The translations under genes were made by a program, and so were the position numbers. Below, piece after piece: positions 8,765 through 17,004 of a stretch of 64,000 nt of DNA. How positions within the stretch are numbered: the first letter of the stretch is position 1; each line of letters opens with the position of its first letter. The DNA is taken from positions 1 to 64,000 of the forward strand of contig NZ_JAGSOI010000007.1 of NCBI RefSeq assembly GCF_023684405.1, given 5' to 3'. The notes beneath the pieces are model-generated. The model was not told where the DNA came from and made no database searches. It worked only from the letters and a program-made list of their open reading frames with translations. The stretch is from Methanococcoides seepicolus. Lineage in GTDB: Archaea; Halobacteriota; Methanosarcinia; Methanosarcinales; Methanosarcinaceae.

Positions 8765-9197
8765 ATTCATTTGTCCAAGGTTGACCCGATGCCGAAAATA
8801 TTTGGATAGATCGGCATTTGTAATATGATGTGACCGCTGGCTACAGCTCCCGGAAAAACGCTATTTGTATGAGAGGGAAATCGTTTGAAGCTCAAATAAC
8901 TATTCAGGGTTTTTCATCAAATCTAGAGTGATTTTTATATTTTGGCATTATAAGACCAAAATAGCTATTTAGTATACAAGTAACATAAGAATTGACTCGA
9001 TATTATGATAAATACTTCTTTTGTCTAAAAAAAAGTCTATATTCGCAAATCACAATCACCAATTATAAATAGAACCAGTATAATTTAATTTATAATGTGG
9101 AGTTCAGATAATTGGTAACCAACCAGAACTCCACATTAGCCCAAAGGCAAGGCTAGTTTACCGTTTACATTATATAAGCATAGCTTTGCCTCTGGAG
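8765..9197 (+). promoter_or_regulatory. Structured 5' leader, copy A
   Basis: Stems visible by eye are 8789-8795 with 8811-8817 (ATGCCGA/TCGGCAT, perfect), 9094-9105 with 9126-9137 (12 perfect pairs, AATGTGGAGTTC/GAACTCCACATT) and 9145-9155 with 9181-9191 (AGGCAAGGCTA/TAGCTTTGCCT, one G.U). The last stem ends 2 bases before GGAG at 9194-9197. Sequence between the first stem and the last two drifts among copies while the stems persist. A role at RNA level (riboswitch, thermosensor, stability element) is inference. No open frame on either strand is shared by all three copies. Confidence 0.65.
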
Positions 9198-9222
9198 TAA
9201 ATAAATCGATGAGGCTATAGAA

Positions 9223-10521
9223 ATGGAAAATAGAACAAGATTTGGGGTAAGTGCATTGCTTATTTCTGTGCTAGTCTTAAGCATTGCATTTGCATCTGGA
9301 GCAACGTTTGCAAAAAGTGATGATTCGGCTATCTTAGAAGCAGTAACTGTCGACAAAAGGTCAGTAGGGTTTGCTGACACGTTGGCCTATTTTGACACCG
9401 TTACCGTAAACCCGGCAGTCTTTAAAAAAGACGCTGAAGATGGTTATGTGAATATAAAGATAATAGGACAAGACCTTGACATTGAACTGAACAAAAGACC
9501 TTCAGTAAGTGAAGGGGCCAAGATCATAGTAGAAGATGAAAAGGGAATCCAGATCATGGACGCACCCGAAATCTGTACGTATGAAGGGAAAGTTGTAGGT
9601 AAAGAAGATAGCAGTGTCAAGTTCACAGTGGATGATGTTATAATCATTGGAAAGATTGTGATTGATGAAAAGACATACTTCATTGAAGAAACAAACAATG
9701 TGTACAATGGTAAATACATCCACGTGGTCTACGATAAAGATGCAATAAAACAGAGTAGTCTTGCTGATTCCGCTGAGCCTGCTGGTTGTGGAACATGCGA
9801 TCTTGAAACTGTGGTTAATTCACCACTAACTGCTGAAAGCATGCAGATTGCAACTATGAGTACCCTGAGTCTGGCAACTATTGATCTACAAACTGGATAC
9901 GACACTGAATTCCAGACTACTTATCCAAGTCCTGAAACAAGAATTGATCGTCTTATAGACGATGTTAATGATATCTATGATCCCGCAGATGCTCAATTTA
10001 ACATAAACGGATTCAAGTATCTAAGTAATACCCCTAGTGGCAACATTTCCGATATCCTGGACTATTCTAAAGATAACTTGGATAGTGAAAGAGAGAGAAC
10101 AGATAGTGATCTTGTAATCATGTTTACAGGAAAAGAATGTACTGGAAACTGGATAGGCCTTTCACAAACATACAATGGAAGTTCTGACGCAGCGTACAGT
10201 GCTGTACAGATGGTTGCAGCAGGTACAAACTCAAGGTATCAGGCAAATCCTGATGATAGGGCTATTCTTACGGCACATGAACTTGGACACAATTTTGGAG
10301 CAAGACACGATGAAGCATTCAAGTGGAATACCACAGATAACAAAACATATTATACTGTTATGTGGACACCATACATGAGTACAATGATGTTTTATCCTGA
10401 CTATATGCAGCTTGAGTTCTCCTATAATGGAACAGGAGGTCATGGTAATGACACCTGTAACAACATAGGTAACCACATAATGGTTACAAAAGACACTCTC
10501 CAGGGATTCAGGACTGGATGA
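9223..10521 (+). CDS. Secreted adamalysin/reprolysin-like zinc metalloprotease
   Basis: A 432-residue protein. Residues 10-31 form a signal peptide (ALLISVLVLSIAFASGATFA). A prodomain of roughly 170 residues contains a CGTC that could be a cysteine switch. The catalytic domain carries HELGHNFGARHDE near residue 352, the HExxHxxGxxHD zinc signature of metzincins with the trailing Asp seen in adamalysins. A methionine-rich segment after it (MSTMMFYPDYM) is a plausible Met-turn. GAGG lies 7 bp before ATG 9223. It is the only gene behind leader copy A and ends in a hairpin, so it is transcribed alone. It probably digests extracellular protein or peptides; possible targets include rival cells or the cell's own precursors. 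Confidence 0.85.
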   Translation: MENRTRFGVSALLISVLVLSIAFASGATFAKSDDSAILEAVTVDKRSVGFADTLAYFDTVTVNPAVFKKDAEDGYVNIKIIGQDLDIELNKRPSVSEGAKIIVEDEKGIQIMDAPEICTYEGKVVGKEDSSVKFTVDDVIIIGKIVIDEKTYFIEETNNVYNGKYIHVVYDKDAIKQSSLADSAEPAGCGTCDLETVVNSPLTAESMQIATMSTLSLATIDLQTGYDTEFQTTYPSPETRIDRLIDDVNDIYDPADAQFNINGFKYLSNTPSGNISDILDYSKDNLDSERERTDSDLVIMFTGKECTGNWIGLSQTYNGSSDAAYSAVQMVAAGTNSRYQANPDDRAILTAHELGHNFGARHDEAFKWNTTDNKTYYTVMWTPYMSTMMFYPDYMQLEFSYNGTGGHGNDTCNNIGNHIMVTKDTLQGFRTG

Positions 10522-10532
10522 TTTTAAGCAAT

Positions 10533-10560
10533 ATGGCGATCATATGGTCGTCATTTTTTA
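10533..10560 (+). terminator. Hairpin terminator after the metalloprotease
   Basis: An 8-bp stem ATGGCGAT (10533-10540) and GTCGTCAT (10547-10554), with two G.U pairs and loop CATATG, is followed by TTTTTTATTT. Confidence 0.6.
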
Positions 10561-10583
10561 TTTAATGTTAAAGGGGATTTCGT

Positions 10584-11765
10584 ATGAAACTACAATCTCA
10601 AATCATAAGCTTCATGATAGTATTTTTTGTCATTTCACTACTGGCTACAAATCCAGCAATTGCAGCCATTATCACAGTTAACGACAATATGGATGCGGAT
10701 TACAAATCCATACAGGATGCCATAAATAACGCAACAGCAGGCGACATAATTCTTGTTTCACCAGGTGAATACGTGGAAAACGTGAATGTGAATAAAGAAT
10801 TAACAATCATGTCGAAATTTGGAAATCCTGAAAATACGGTTGTTCGTGCTGCCAGTACAAAGGACGATGTTTTTGACATCAATGCAAATAACGTAACCAT
10901 AAGTGGATTCAAGATAACAAGTGCAAAAACCGATGAATATGGGCAGGATAAAGCCGGGATATATTTTGAAGGTGGATACGGGCTTACCATAACGAACAAC
11001 ACGATCACACTAAACAATCTGGGAATTTTCCTGATGGATTCCCGGAATAATACGATCATTAATAACAGTGTAAATAATAACAGATTAATGGGTATCTGGT
11101 TATGGAACTCCAAAAATAATATCTTTGAAGATAACAACGTAAAGTCGAATAAGAATTATGGCATCCTTCTATGGGAAACGTGTCCCAACAATGAATTAAG
11201 CAACAATACCGTTACAAATAATGGAGAGGGGATTTCAGTAGACAGCGGTGATAACTGTACGATTAACAACAATGTTGTACTAAGTAACGGCGAAGGAATT
11301 TACGTAGCCCGATCCGATAACACCACAATTATTAACAATACTGCAAATTCAAATGGACGCAATGGAATTTACTTTGTAATCAGCAATGATAATCTGATAA
11401 TAAATAACACCGCGAACTCAAACGGGAATTCCGGTATTTACCTGTACCGTTGTCTGAACAACAAACTGATTAACAACAATGCCTCGGAAAACAGGGGACC
11501 CTCTGACATTTACATTGGGAAGTATAGCAGGAATAATGTTCTGATCGGCAATATTGCAATTTCCAATAACAACACAGACTTATTTATTGTTGAACCGGAA
11601 AGCAACACAATTGTTACTGAAGAACCCAGCCCATCTGAGGACATCCAGATTAATGACAGCAAAAATGAAACTGTACCTTCCCCTGGTCAGGAGGTGCCAT
11701 TCCCGGGTTTAGCAATGGTAATTGCTGTGTTTTTGATTGCGTATTTGTGCAGGAGAATAAAATGA
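10584..11765 (+). CDS. NosD-like parallel beta-helix surface protein with C-terminal anchor
   Basis: A 393-residue exported protein. A signal peptide (residues 8-28) precedes the opening INDAINNATAGDII-type segment of NosD/CASH domains (YKSIQDAINNATAGDI). About a dozen short repeats follow, rich in N-N-T and I-x-N-N-T, predicted to form a right-handed beta-helix. The many NxT/S sequons suggest N-glycosylation. The C-terminus reads PFPGLAMVIAVFLIAYLCRRIK in two parts: a PGF-like motif, then a membrane helix and basic residues. Such proteins bind or modify surface glycans, or serve as S-layer-associated adhesins. It overlaps the next, broken, gene by four bases (ATGA). Confidence 0.8.
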   Translation: MKLQSQIISFMIVFFVISLLATNPAIAAIITVNDNMDADYKSIQDAINNATAGDIILVSPGEYVENVNVNKELTIMSKFGNPENTVVRAASTKDDVFDINANNVTISGFKITSAKTDEYGQDKAGIYFEGGYGLTITNNTITLNNLGIFLMDSRNNTIINNSVNNNRLMGIWLWNSKNNIFEDNNVKSNKNYGILLWETCPNNELSNNTVTNNGEGISVDSGDNCTINNNVVLSNGEGIYVARSDNTTIINNTANSNGRNGIYFVISNDNLIINNTANSNGNSGIYLYRCLNNKLINNNASENRGPSDIYIGKYSRNNVLIGNIAISNNNTDLFIVEPESNTIVTEEPSPSEDIQINDSKNETVPSPGQEVPFPGLAMVIAVFLIAYLCRRIK

Positions 11766-12225
11766 AATCAAAGTTCAAAATTGAGGAAATAATTGGAGTC
11801 CTTGTTGGTGGAGTAATTTATTACATATGGGCATTTGCAATCCTGATAGTAGGTTTAGGAAATATAAAATATGAAGTAACTGGGCAACAATTGGTCTTCT
11901 ACCCCTATTTCTAATTGCGGGACATTATTTCATCGCTGGGAATGTAATTGACAAAAAGAAGAAAATCGAGGATAAAGTAAGTATAAAGAGTATCTCTGTT
12001 GGCTTTTTAATATGATTAACTGGAACTATAGCGATCTTTTTAACGAATACAGAAATTAGCTACTACGCAGTTCTGGCCGGAGGTTATGTAACAGCATTAA
12101 TAATTTATTTATATTTGAAAAGGAAGGTGGTTGAATCCGACAAATTAAAAGGTTTTACTGCTACATATGCAATTATATCCATAGTAGTGCTGTGGTCTAT
12201 ATACAATCTTTTTACAGGCAAGTGA
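11762..12225 (+). pseudogene. Broken small membrane protein gene (frameshift plus in-frame TGA)
   Basis: Starting at ATG 11762 the frame encodes a membrane segment (IIGVLVGGVIYYIWAFAILIVGLG) and stops at a TAA near 11913. A second frame picks up at once (ATIGLLPLFLIAGHYFIAGNVIDKKKK), meets TGA in SVGFLI*LTGTIAIF near 12012-12014, then continues with two more membrane helices to TGA 12223-12225. Joined, the pieces give about 150 residues with four helices. One indel and one nonsense change are needed to restore it. It is translationally coupled to the NosD-like gene. Family not recognised. Confidence 0.6.
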
Positions 12226-12340
12226 ATATACTTTATCAGATTTTGGATATTATCTCTATTTTCACCGCTCATTTTTATTTCAAAAGCAAGCTGTCCTGTT
12301 TCTGTTGAATGATATGGTCACTTTTGTACAGAACTATTGA

Positions 12341-13057
12341 TTATCTCATCAATTTATCCTTAAGAAGATGAAACTCAGCACTATTGCGGGGGAATAACGT
12401 GATATCTTTGTTTTCAGCATGGATTTTGATAGATTCAGGATAACGTGACCTTCGGTACCATCTATAAAAAATAAATGTGAATAAAAAATATGTAATAGCA
12501 ATAATGGCTATATTTGGACCATCGGCAAATCCCATTGAACTAAGCCTAGCATAATCTTTTGTTATTTTAATAAATAAAAACACAAATACAACAACAACTA
12601 AAATATAGTACAACTTTTTCAGTTTATACATAGTATTGTCAACAATTGTTGCAGATTCCACATCTCCCAATGGAATTTTTAAGGATTTGAAAAGAGGGAC
12701 TTTTATCAACAGCATTTCAAGATCAATGGTTATTTTGTTGTACTCAAACAGGAAAAATGCTGCTATCAGTGCCGTAGCAATTAGAACTTCGAGAAGATAG
12801 GTTGTAGGCGTCCTATTTAAGTGGTCAGGAAGTGAGAAGATCAGGAACAATAGAGAAAGACCAATGAGAATTGCTAAGATACGCCAATCGATCATCTGCA
12901 GAGGCACACTCATATTCCTTACTGGAGCACTATTTGATCGAATTGGATGGGCGTTGGTACACCGACCATGTGATGAACATTGTTTCTATGCAATTTGCCA
13001 GTTTTGCATCGGACACCAGCCCATCATTCTATTAATATATTCAATAACTGTTGTCAT
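12341..13057 (-). CDS. DUF1673-like membrane protein with early in-frame UAG (pyrrolysine candidate)
   Basis: From ATG 13057 the frame reads 23 residues including RMMGWCPMQNW. It meets TAG at 12986-12988 and then continues open for another 214 codons with several membrane helices. The ATG overlaps the stop of the upstream gene (ATGA at 13054-13057), and the MGWCP signature matches the next two proteins, so this start is real rather than the internal ATG at 12913. If UAG is read as pyrrolysine, which this organism evidently does in mttB and mtbB, the product has 238 residues. Otherwise the gene is either nonsense-mutated or restarts at Met 12913 (190 residues). DUF1673 is my recollection of the family; the function is unknown. 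Confidence 0.55.
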
Positions 13058-13662
13058 TCCGTGTCCCCCTCATTCGATACTACAACAATTGGCGTAACAT
13101 ACCCCGACTTAACCAGTGTCTTCTGGTTTTTCCTTTCCCATTGTACAATCTGCATGTAATGTGACCACAGCAGGGACATGCCGCATCCACCAAGAAATGA
13201 AACGACACTTCTTAATCCGTAAATTGACTTAAAATGGGCGATTGCAGCCACATATATGAAAATAATGATACCAAAAACAACTATCCGTTTTATAAAGAGT
13301 TTTGTGGCAGCTTTACGGGGTGTGCGAATTGCTATCCTGTCCAGTGAATGCCAGGTTGTTTTCCATGTAATCGTGCTTATCAATATCCCTAAAAAAGTTC
13401 CTGCCAAAAAAATACTCATGTTCCTTCCTCCCCACGAAATAAACATATTTATGGGACTGATGGTGCCAAGAATTGATATTATTAAAATCAAGTTGCGATA
13501 TTTATTCCACCATGTCATGGTCGTATGATTTGGTTCCCCACCTTTATCAGATGCATTTACTACAAGGTCATCGACTTGCACTGCTTTTCTGGCTTCCATA
13601 GCACCCACATTCGGACACCAACCCATGACTTTACGTATAGTCTCTACCACATTTATTGTCAT
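13054..13662 (-). CDS. DUF1673-like membrane protein
   Basis: A 202-residue protein. It begins MTINVVETIRKVMGWCPN, the same start as the gene at 13777, and carries about four membrane helices and a KWxKY/WWNKY segment before the first helix. The family appears restricted to methanosarcinal archaea as far as I know, and its function is unknown. The start overlaps the stop of a truncated regulator remnant (13659-13776) by four bases. The 3' end overlaps the next family member. The layout points to tandem duplication of a regulator + membrane-protein pair. Confidence 0.6.
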   Translation of the reverse strand: MTINVVETIRKVMGWCPNVGAMEARKAVQVDDLVVNASDKGGEPNHTTMTWWNKYRNLILIISILGTISPINMFISWGGRNMSIFLAGTFLGILISTITWKTTWHSLDRIAIRTPRKAATKLFIKRIVVFGIIIFIYVAAIAHFKSIYGLRSVVSFLGGCGMSLLWSHYMQIVQWERKNQKTLVKSGYVTPIVVVSNEGDTE

Positions 13663-13776
13663 ACTAACTTCCCCAATATTTCAAACAGTACCCCTGTCAA
13701 TTTTGTTGGATCGTCCGTCTGTTCGAGTTTGATCTTCATTTCATCTGCAAAATCGTTTGCATTAGATATTGCATAC
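13659..13776 (-). pseudogene. Remnant of the C-terminus of a duplicated regulator
   Basis: The minus-strand frame ending at TGA 13659-13661 reads NDFADEMKIKLEQTDDPTKL and ends LFEILGKLV. It closely matches the last 35 residues of the intact regulator at 14145-14591 (DFADEMQIKLKQTDDPTKL then LFEKLRGLL). Only the tail is left, and it begins immediately after the stop of the upstream DUF1673-like gene. It shows that a regulator-membrane protein unit was duplicated and one regulator was then mostly deleted. Confidence 0.65.
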
Positions 13777-14148
13777 TCAGATTGAACAATTATTTTCACG
13801 ATGGGCTTTTTCGCGTTTAAGCCTCCTGAGTTTCAACATAGTGAATATCCATATTATTGCAAGACCGAGTGTGCCTACAGTGATCCGATTCGCCTGCATT
13901 AAGTATAATTCACTTCCTAAAAGGGAACTTAAATTATATATTATTAGAATAGAAAGTGCAACTAATGAAAAAATAACTGTTCTTCTTTGTTGTTCTGAAT
14001 TCATTTGTTCTTGGCTCCCCCTTATTCCTGAAGGTTTTAGTGAAGTGTTTGCAAAATCAATCTGCTGAGATGAGTTTAATCTCCCCGCAGTTTCATTGGG
14101 ACACCAGCCCATGACTTTCCGTATAGTTTCTGTCACATTTATTGTCAT
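13777..14148 (-). CDS. Short DUF1673-like membrane protein, probably truncated
   Basis: A 123-residue protein that starts MTINVTETIRKVMGWCPN exactly like its neighbour and carries two membrane helices. It then ends abruptly with RRLKREKAHRENN, at the junction with the regulator remnant. At about 60% of the neighbour's length it has probably lost its C-terminal half in the same deletion. It overlaps the upstream regulator's stop by four bases, so the two are translationally coupled. Function unknown. Confidence 0.5.
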   Translation of the reverse strand: MTINVTETIRKVMGWCPNETAGRLNSSQQIDFANTSLKPSGIRGSQEQMNSEQQRRTVIFSLVALSILIIYNLSSLLGSELYLMQANRITVGTLGLAIIWIFTMLKLRRLKREKAHRENNCSI

Positions 14149-14591
14149 AACAACCCCCTCAACTTTTCAAACAGTTCCTCTGCCAGTTTTGTAGGATCAT
14201 CTGTCTGCTTCAGTTTGATCTGCATCTCATCTGCAAAATCCCAGAGCAACTCCATACACTCTTTATACCTGTTGCACTCACCACAATCACCTTCATGTTC
14301 ATACCATACCTGCATACCGTATTTTTCAGATATAAAAATCAAAACATTAACATTCAGGGGTACTGAGTGCCCGAACAATATACCACGCTCAATATTCAAA
14401 TTCTCCACTTCGATCTGGTTTGCCTGCGCCATTTCAAGAAGTGTTTTTTCGATGCGATTGTCCATTTTTATGAGTGCTCTGGATACCGCCTGCCGGGAGA
14501 TGTTGAACGAGTGTGCGATGTTGATGTTGGGAAGACCACTCCTTCGTAGTATCCAGAACTCGAACTGCTTTTCTCCTGTTGGAAGGAACAT
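14145..14591 (-). CDS. Helix-turn-helix regulator with C-terminal Cys motif
   Basis: A 148-residue protein. Residues 10-50 hold an HTH (FEFWILRRSGLPNINIAHSF, then ISRQAVSRALIKMD) of the sigma-70-region-4 or TrmB-like kind. The centre has EGDCGECNRYKEC, three cysteines that could bind a metal. The C-terminal DFADEMQIKLKQTDDPTKL helix is the piece duplicated at 13659. Its gene precedes the DUF1673-like genes and is coupled to them, so it probably controls that set. ATG 14591 is the only in-frame start near a promoter-like AT-rich stretch. Confidence 0.6.
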   Translation of the reverse strand: MFLPTGEKQFEFWILRRSGLPNINIAHSFNISRQAVSRALIKMDNRIEKTLLEMAQANQIEVENLNIERGILFGHSVPLNVNVLIFISEKYGMQVWYEHEGDCGECNRYKECMELLWDFADEMQIKLKQTDDPTKLAEELFEKLRGLL

Positions 14592-14884
14592 ATGTCAACA
14601 TGTGCAGGTTTACTATATATATCTTTTTACATAATATTACTTTAGTATTAAAATTAAATCTTAATAATACCTAATTTATTTGTTTAAATTAAACAATTTA
14701 ATGCTAATATATTAAATATATAGTTAAACTAAAAAATACAGTTTGATGATATGGCCATAAAATTAATATAACTTTGAATTCTTTTAACTGTTCGTCATAT
14801 TAAATATATTTGATTGAGATAACAACATTAAACTGAAGTGATGCAATTAATAAAATAAGATCAGAATGGACATTCACCGGACTT
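14592..14884. promoter_or_regulatory. Divergent AT-rich intergenic region with promoter block D
   Basis: This 293-bp gap holds no gene that I can see. At 14804-14845 lies TATATTTGATTGAGATAACAACATTAAACTGAAGTGATG, a looser relative of the promoter blocks in front of the three structured leaders. Here it drives the PLDc_N/DUF4064/channel operon with no long leader. On the minus strand, several TATA-like tracts (14695-14725) could serve the HTH regulator at 14591. Confidence 0.45.
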
Positions 14885-15136
14885 ATGATATTCTTTACTA
14901 CACTTGTTTTTACATTCTATGTGGGACAGCTATTGTGGGGAATTATCGCGATAGCCATTCTTTTCTGGATATTCATGTTATGTGACTGTCTACAAAGGAA
15001 CACAGAGGATTTTCCCCGCACAGGAGAGCATGAAAAATTGATCTGGTCGGTTGTGCTAATAGTCCTGAATTTCATAGGTGCAATAATGTATTATTTTCTG
15101 GTCAGGATGCAGGATAACAGGATGAAAATATTATGA
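14885..15136 (+). CDS. PLDc_N-domain small membrane protein, copy 1 (start eroded)
   Basis: An 83-residue, two-helix membrane protein with the pattern LLWGIIAIAILFWIFMLCDC followed by LIWSVVLIVLNFIGAIMYYF. This is typical of the phospholipase D/cardiolipin-synthase N-terminal (PLDc_N) membrane hairpin. The second copy at 22442 begins 13 residues earlier (NKIKSEWT) with GTG. Here the matching residues exist in frame (about 14850-14884), but the initiating codon is gone and a stop lies just upstream, so ATG 14885 is the only start. It overlaps the next gene by 4 bases. Role unknown; it may stabilise the membrane or form a complex with the next two proteins. Confidence 0.6.
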   Translation: MIFFTTLVFTFYVGQLLWGIIAIAILFWIFMLCDCLQRNTEDFPRTGEHEKLIWSVVLIVLNFIGAIMYYFLVRMQDNRMKIL

Positions 15137-15501
15137 GCAAAAAAACTGAAACAATATTTGGAATCGCCGGTGGCTCTATTGGAGTCATCATATCAGCCTT
15201 CATATTTTATGTAGCCATAATCAATATCTGGCCAGACGGGAGTACCATGATGTATGCCACTTCTGAGGTCTTCGGAATATCTGATCCTTTCGTGGTAATG
15301 ATGGGATTTGGCACAGTAACACTAATATTGGGATTGATAGGAATTGCCGGAGGAATTGTTGCTAAAACAGACAAGAAGAAGGGTGGTAAATTAATGTTAG
15401 CATCCGGCATACTTGGAATTGCTTTATTCTTCTGGATGTGGATCCTCCCCGGACTATTACTTACGATTGGCGGGATCATGGCAATTCGAACCAGTGAATA
15501 A
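15133..15501 (+). CDS. DUF4064-like membrane protein, copy 1
   Basis: A 122-residue protein with four hydrophobic helices, glycine-rich (FGIAGGSIGVI, GLIGIAGGIVAKTDKKKGGKLM, PGLLLTIGGIMAIR). The KxGGKLM loop and GGIMA ending fit the DUF4064 family. It overlaps the PLDc_N gene by four bases and precedes the broken potassium channel. The second copy at 22729 keeps the same order. Function unknown. Confidence 0.6.
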   Translation: MSKKTETIFGIAGGSIGVIISAFIFYVAIINIWPDGSTMMYATSEVFGISDPFVVMMGFGTVTLILGLIGIAGGIVAKTDKKKGGKLMLASGILGIALFFWMWILPGLLLTIGGIMAIRTSE

Positions 15502-15535
15502 ATTATGTGAGAAATAATTCGTGGAGTTTGACCAA

Positions 15536-15883
15536 ATGCACAGAAGTCCCTTTACACACGTTTTACATGAAAGTTTCTGAAAAATAGTTTTATTCCTATT
15601 TGCGCTTCTATGCCTGACAATAATATCAGGCGTTCTGATGTACTTTATTGAAGGAAAAACTGGCGGGTTTGCCAGCATACCAAATAGTATCTACTGGACC
15701 ATTACAACGCTTACAGCTATAGGATATGGAGATATAGTTCCGCAAACAGGTATTGGAAGAGCAGTTCATTCAATCATTACACTACTCGGATCAAGTATTA
15801 TAATCGTACCGATTGTCATTGTAATTGGCGAAATTTACAACTCACTTTATAAAGCAATCTCAGGGAGAGCCGAGGAAAAATGA
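15536..15883 (+). pseudogene. K+ channel gene, copy 1, broken by TGA
   Basis: From ATG 15536 the frame encodes HRSPFTHVLHESF, then TGA at 15578-15580, then continues KIVLFLFALL to the pore segment TLTAIGYGDIVPQ. The intact copy at 23135 has CGA (Arg) where this one has TGA, so a single C-to-T transition broke the gene. The pore filter TxxTxxGYGD and the two flanking helices show a two-helix (Ion_trans_2/KcsA-type) potassium channel. A GTG at 15521 is an alternative start. A shorter product could start internally at Met 15638 but would lack the first helix. Confidence 0.75.
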
Positions 15884-16227
15884 ATCGAGACAAATACACT
15901 TCCGAACAAAATATATTCGAGTCGCAAGCTCTAACCCATTCACAAATATGTCAGAAGGCGACCACATTTATCGGCATATATTTTTTGCTTGTATTTGGTG
16001 GTATCGATGGAAAATATGAAAGTATCTTTTCCGCTGATCTCAATGGTAAAGCAGTGATCGTTATTTATCCCGGAATATGTACTATTTCTAAAAATGATCA
16101 ACTCCGGATCTCTGGAAAATGGCACAGTGGAAAGAAGATCGGAGTGGATGATCGTTATATTAAGGCCAGTCGGATAGAGAACATGAGTTTAGGACTTGTT
16201 TTTGTTGCAGATAAGTCCATTATTTAA
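15880..16227 (+). CDS. Unknown 115-residue protein
   Basis: It overlaps the channel gene's stop by four bases (ATGA). The first five residues (MNRDK) match the remnant peptide at 23479, after which the two copies diverge completely, marking the right edge of the duplicated triplet. The chain has one hydrophobic stretch (TFIGIYFLLVFGGI) and then a beta-rich region (LNGKAVIVIYPGICTISKND, LRISGKW) that could be an OB or NfeD-like fold. I do not recognise the family. Confidence 0.4.
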   Translation: MNRDKYTSEQNIFESQALTHSQICQKATTFIGIYFLLVFGGIDGKYESIFSADLNGKAVIVIYPGICTISKNDQLRISGKWHSGKKIGVDDRYIKASRIENMSLGLVFVADKSII

Positions 16228-16289
16228 CATGCATTCAAGAATACTCACAATGATCCCATGCATCAAATCGACATTTAATTCGAAAATAA

Positions 16290-16305
16290 AGATAACTTTT
16301 TATCT
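16290..16305 (+). promoter_or_regulatory. Operator-like dyad of regulator copy B
   Basis: AGATAACTTTTTATCT is identical to 6933-6948 and sits at the same distance from the regulator start. The flanking homology between the two copies begins at about 16257 (CCATGCATCAAATC). Confidence 0.4.
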
Positions 16306-16326
16306 AAACGAGTTCATTTTATCGCA

Positions 16327-17004
16327 ATGACACTCGATGAAACTGATCAAACAAGAATAAAAAGAATTGCTCAAACGTTATCTGAAGTTTCAAACCTGAA
16401 TGAAACTGACATGTTTATTCTGCTGACGTTGATGAAAAATAGCAAGATAACCAATTCAGAGCTGGCAAAGATACTGGATTTTAAAGACGGTAACTCTGCT
16501 GCATATCATACACGCAACATGCAAAAGGAAGGGTTGATCGACAGGTATACCATAGTACCTAACTGGAAACGTGCAGGATTGGCAACAGAATTCATCATAC
16601 TTGCAGAAGCTGAAGATGAGGAGCAATTGCTTGAGATCGAGAAAGAACATGTGATAATGGCTGATGAATATTCATCGACCACAGGGGAAATTGTTGTAAC
16701 TCCAACTATTTCCGGATGCGTCATCCTTCAGAATGTCTATCATTGTTTCGGCGATAAAACCATGGCTGTAATAAGCGGAAGGGCAACATCAGATCAGGAC
16801 GCTGCAGTCTATTGTAAAAATTATCTTGTCAACAGGTACCCCGATATCAAAATAAGTATGCTCCTGAACAAATATAAGACGGTAAATGAGTTCTTCATTG
16901 ACAAAAAAGCAGTAACAAAGCTAAAAGAACTTTTCCAGATACCGGAAAAGGAAGAAACTTCCGGTACTCTGGAAAAATTACAGGGCCTGTCATCAGAAGA
17001 TTGA
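16327..17004 (+). CDS. Lrp/AsnC-like regulator, copy B
   Basis: A 225-residue near-twin of the protein at 6970. Differences cluster in the first 13 residues (TLDETDQ for KLNDTDQ, one K/R) and the last third (VNEFFIDKK, SGTLEKL, final SED). The HTH (ITNSELAKILD and recognition helix) is unchanged, so both copies should recognise the same DNA. It overlaps the convergent UbiA gene by 12 bp. It stands upstream of the archaeocin's leader in the same relation as copy A to the metalloprotease's. Confidence 0.7.
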   Translation: MTLDETDQTRIKRIAQTLSEVSNLNETDMFILLTLMKNSKITNSELAKILDFKDGNSAAYHTRNMQKEGLIDRYTIVPNWKRAGLATEFIILAEAEDEEQLLEIEKEHVIMADEYSSTTGEIVVTPTISGCVILQNVYHCFGDKTMAVISGRATSDQDAAVYCKNYLVNRYPDIKISMLLNKYKTVNEFFIDKKAVTKLKELFQIPEKEETSGTLEKLQGLSSED

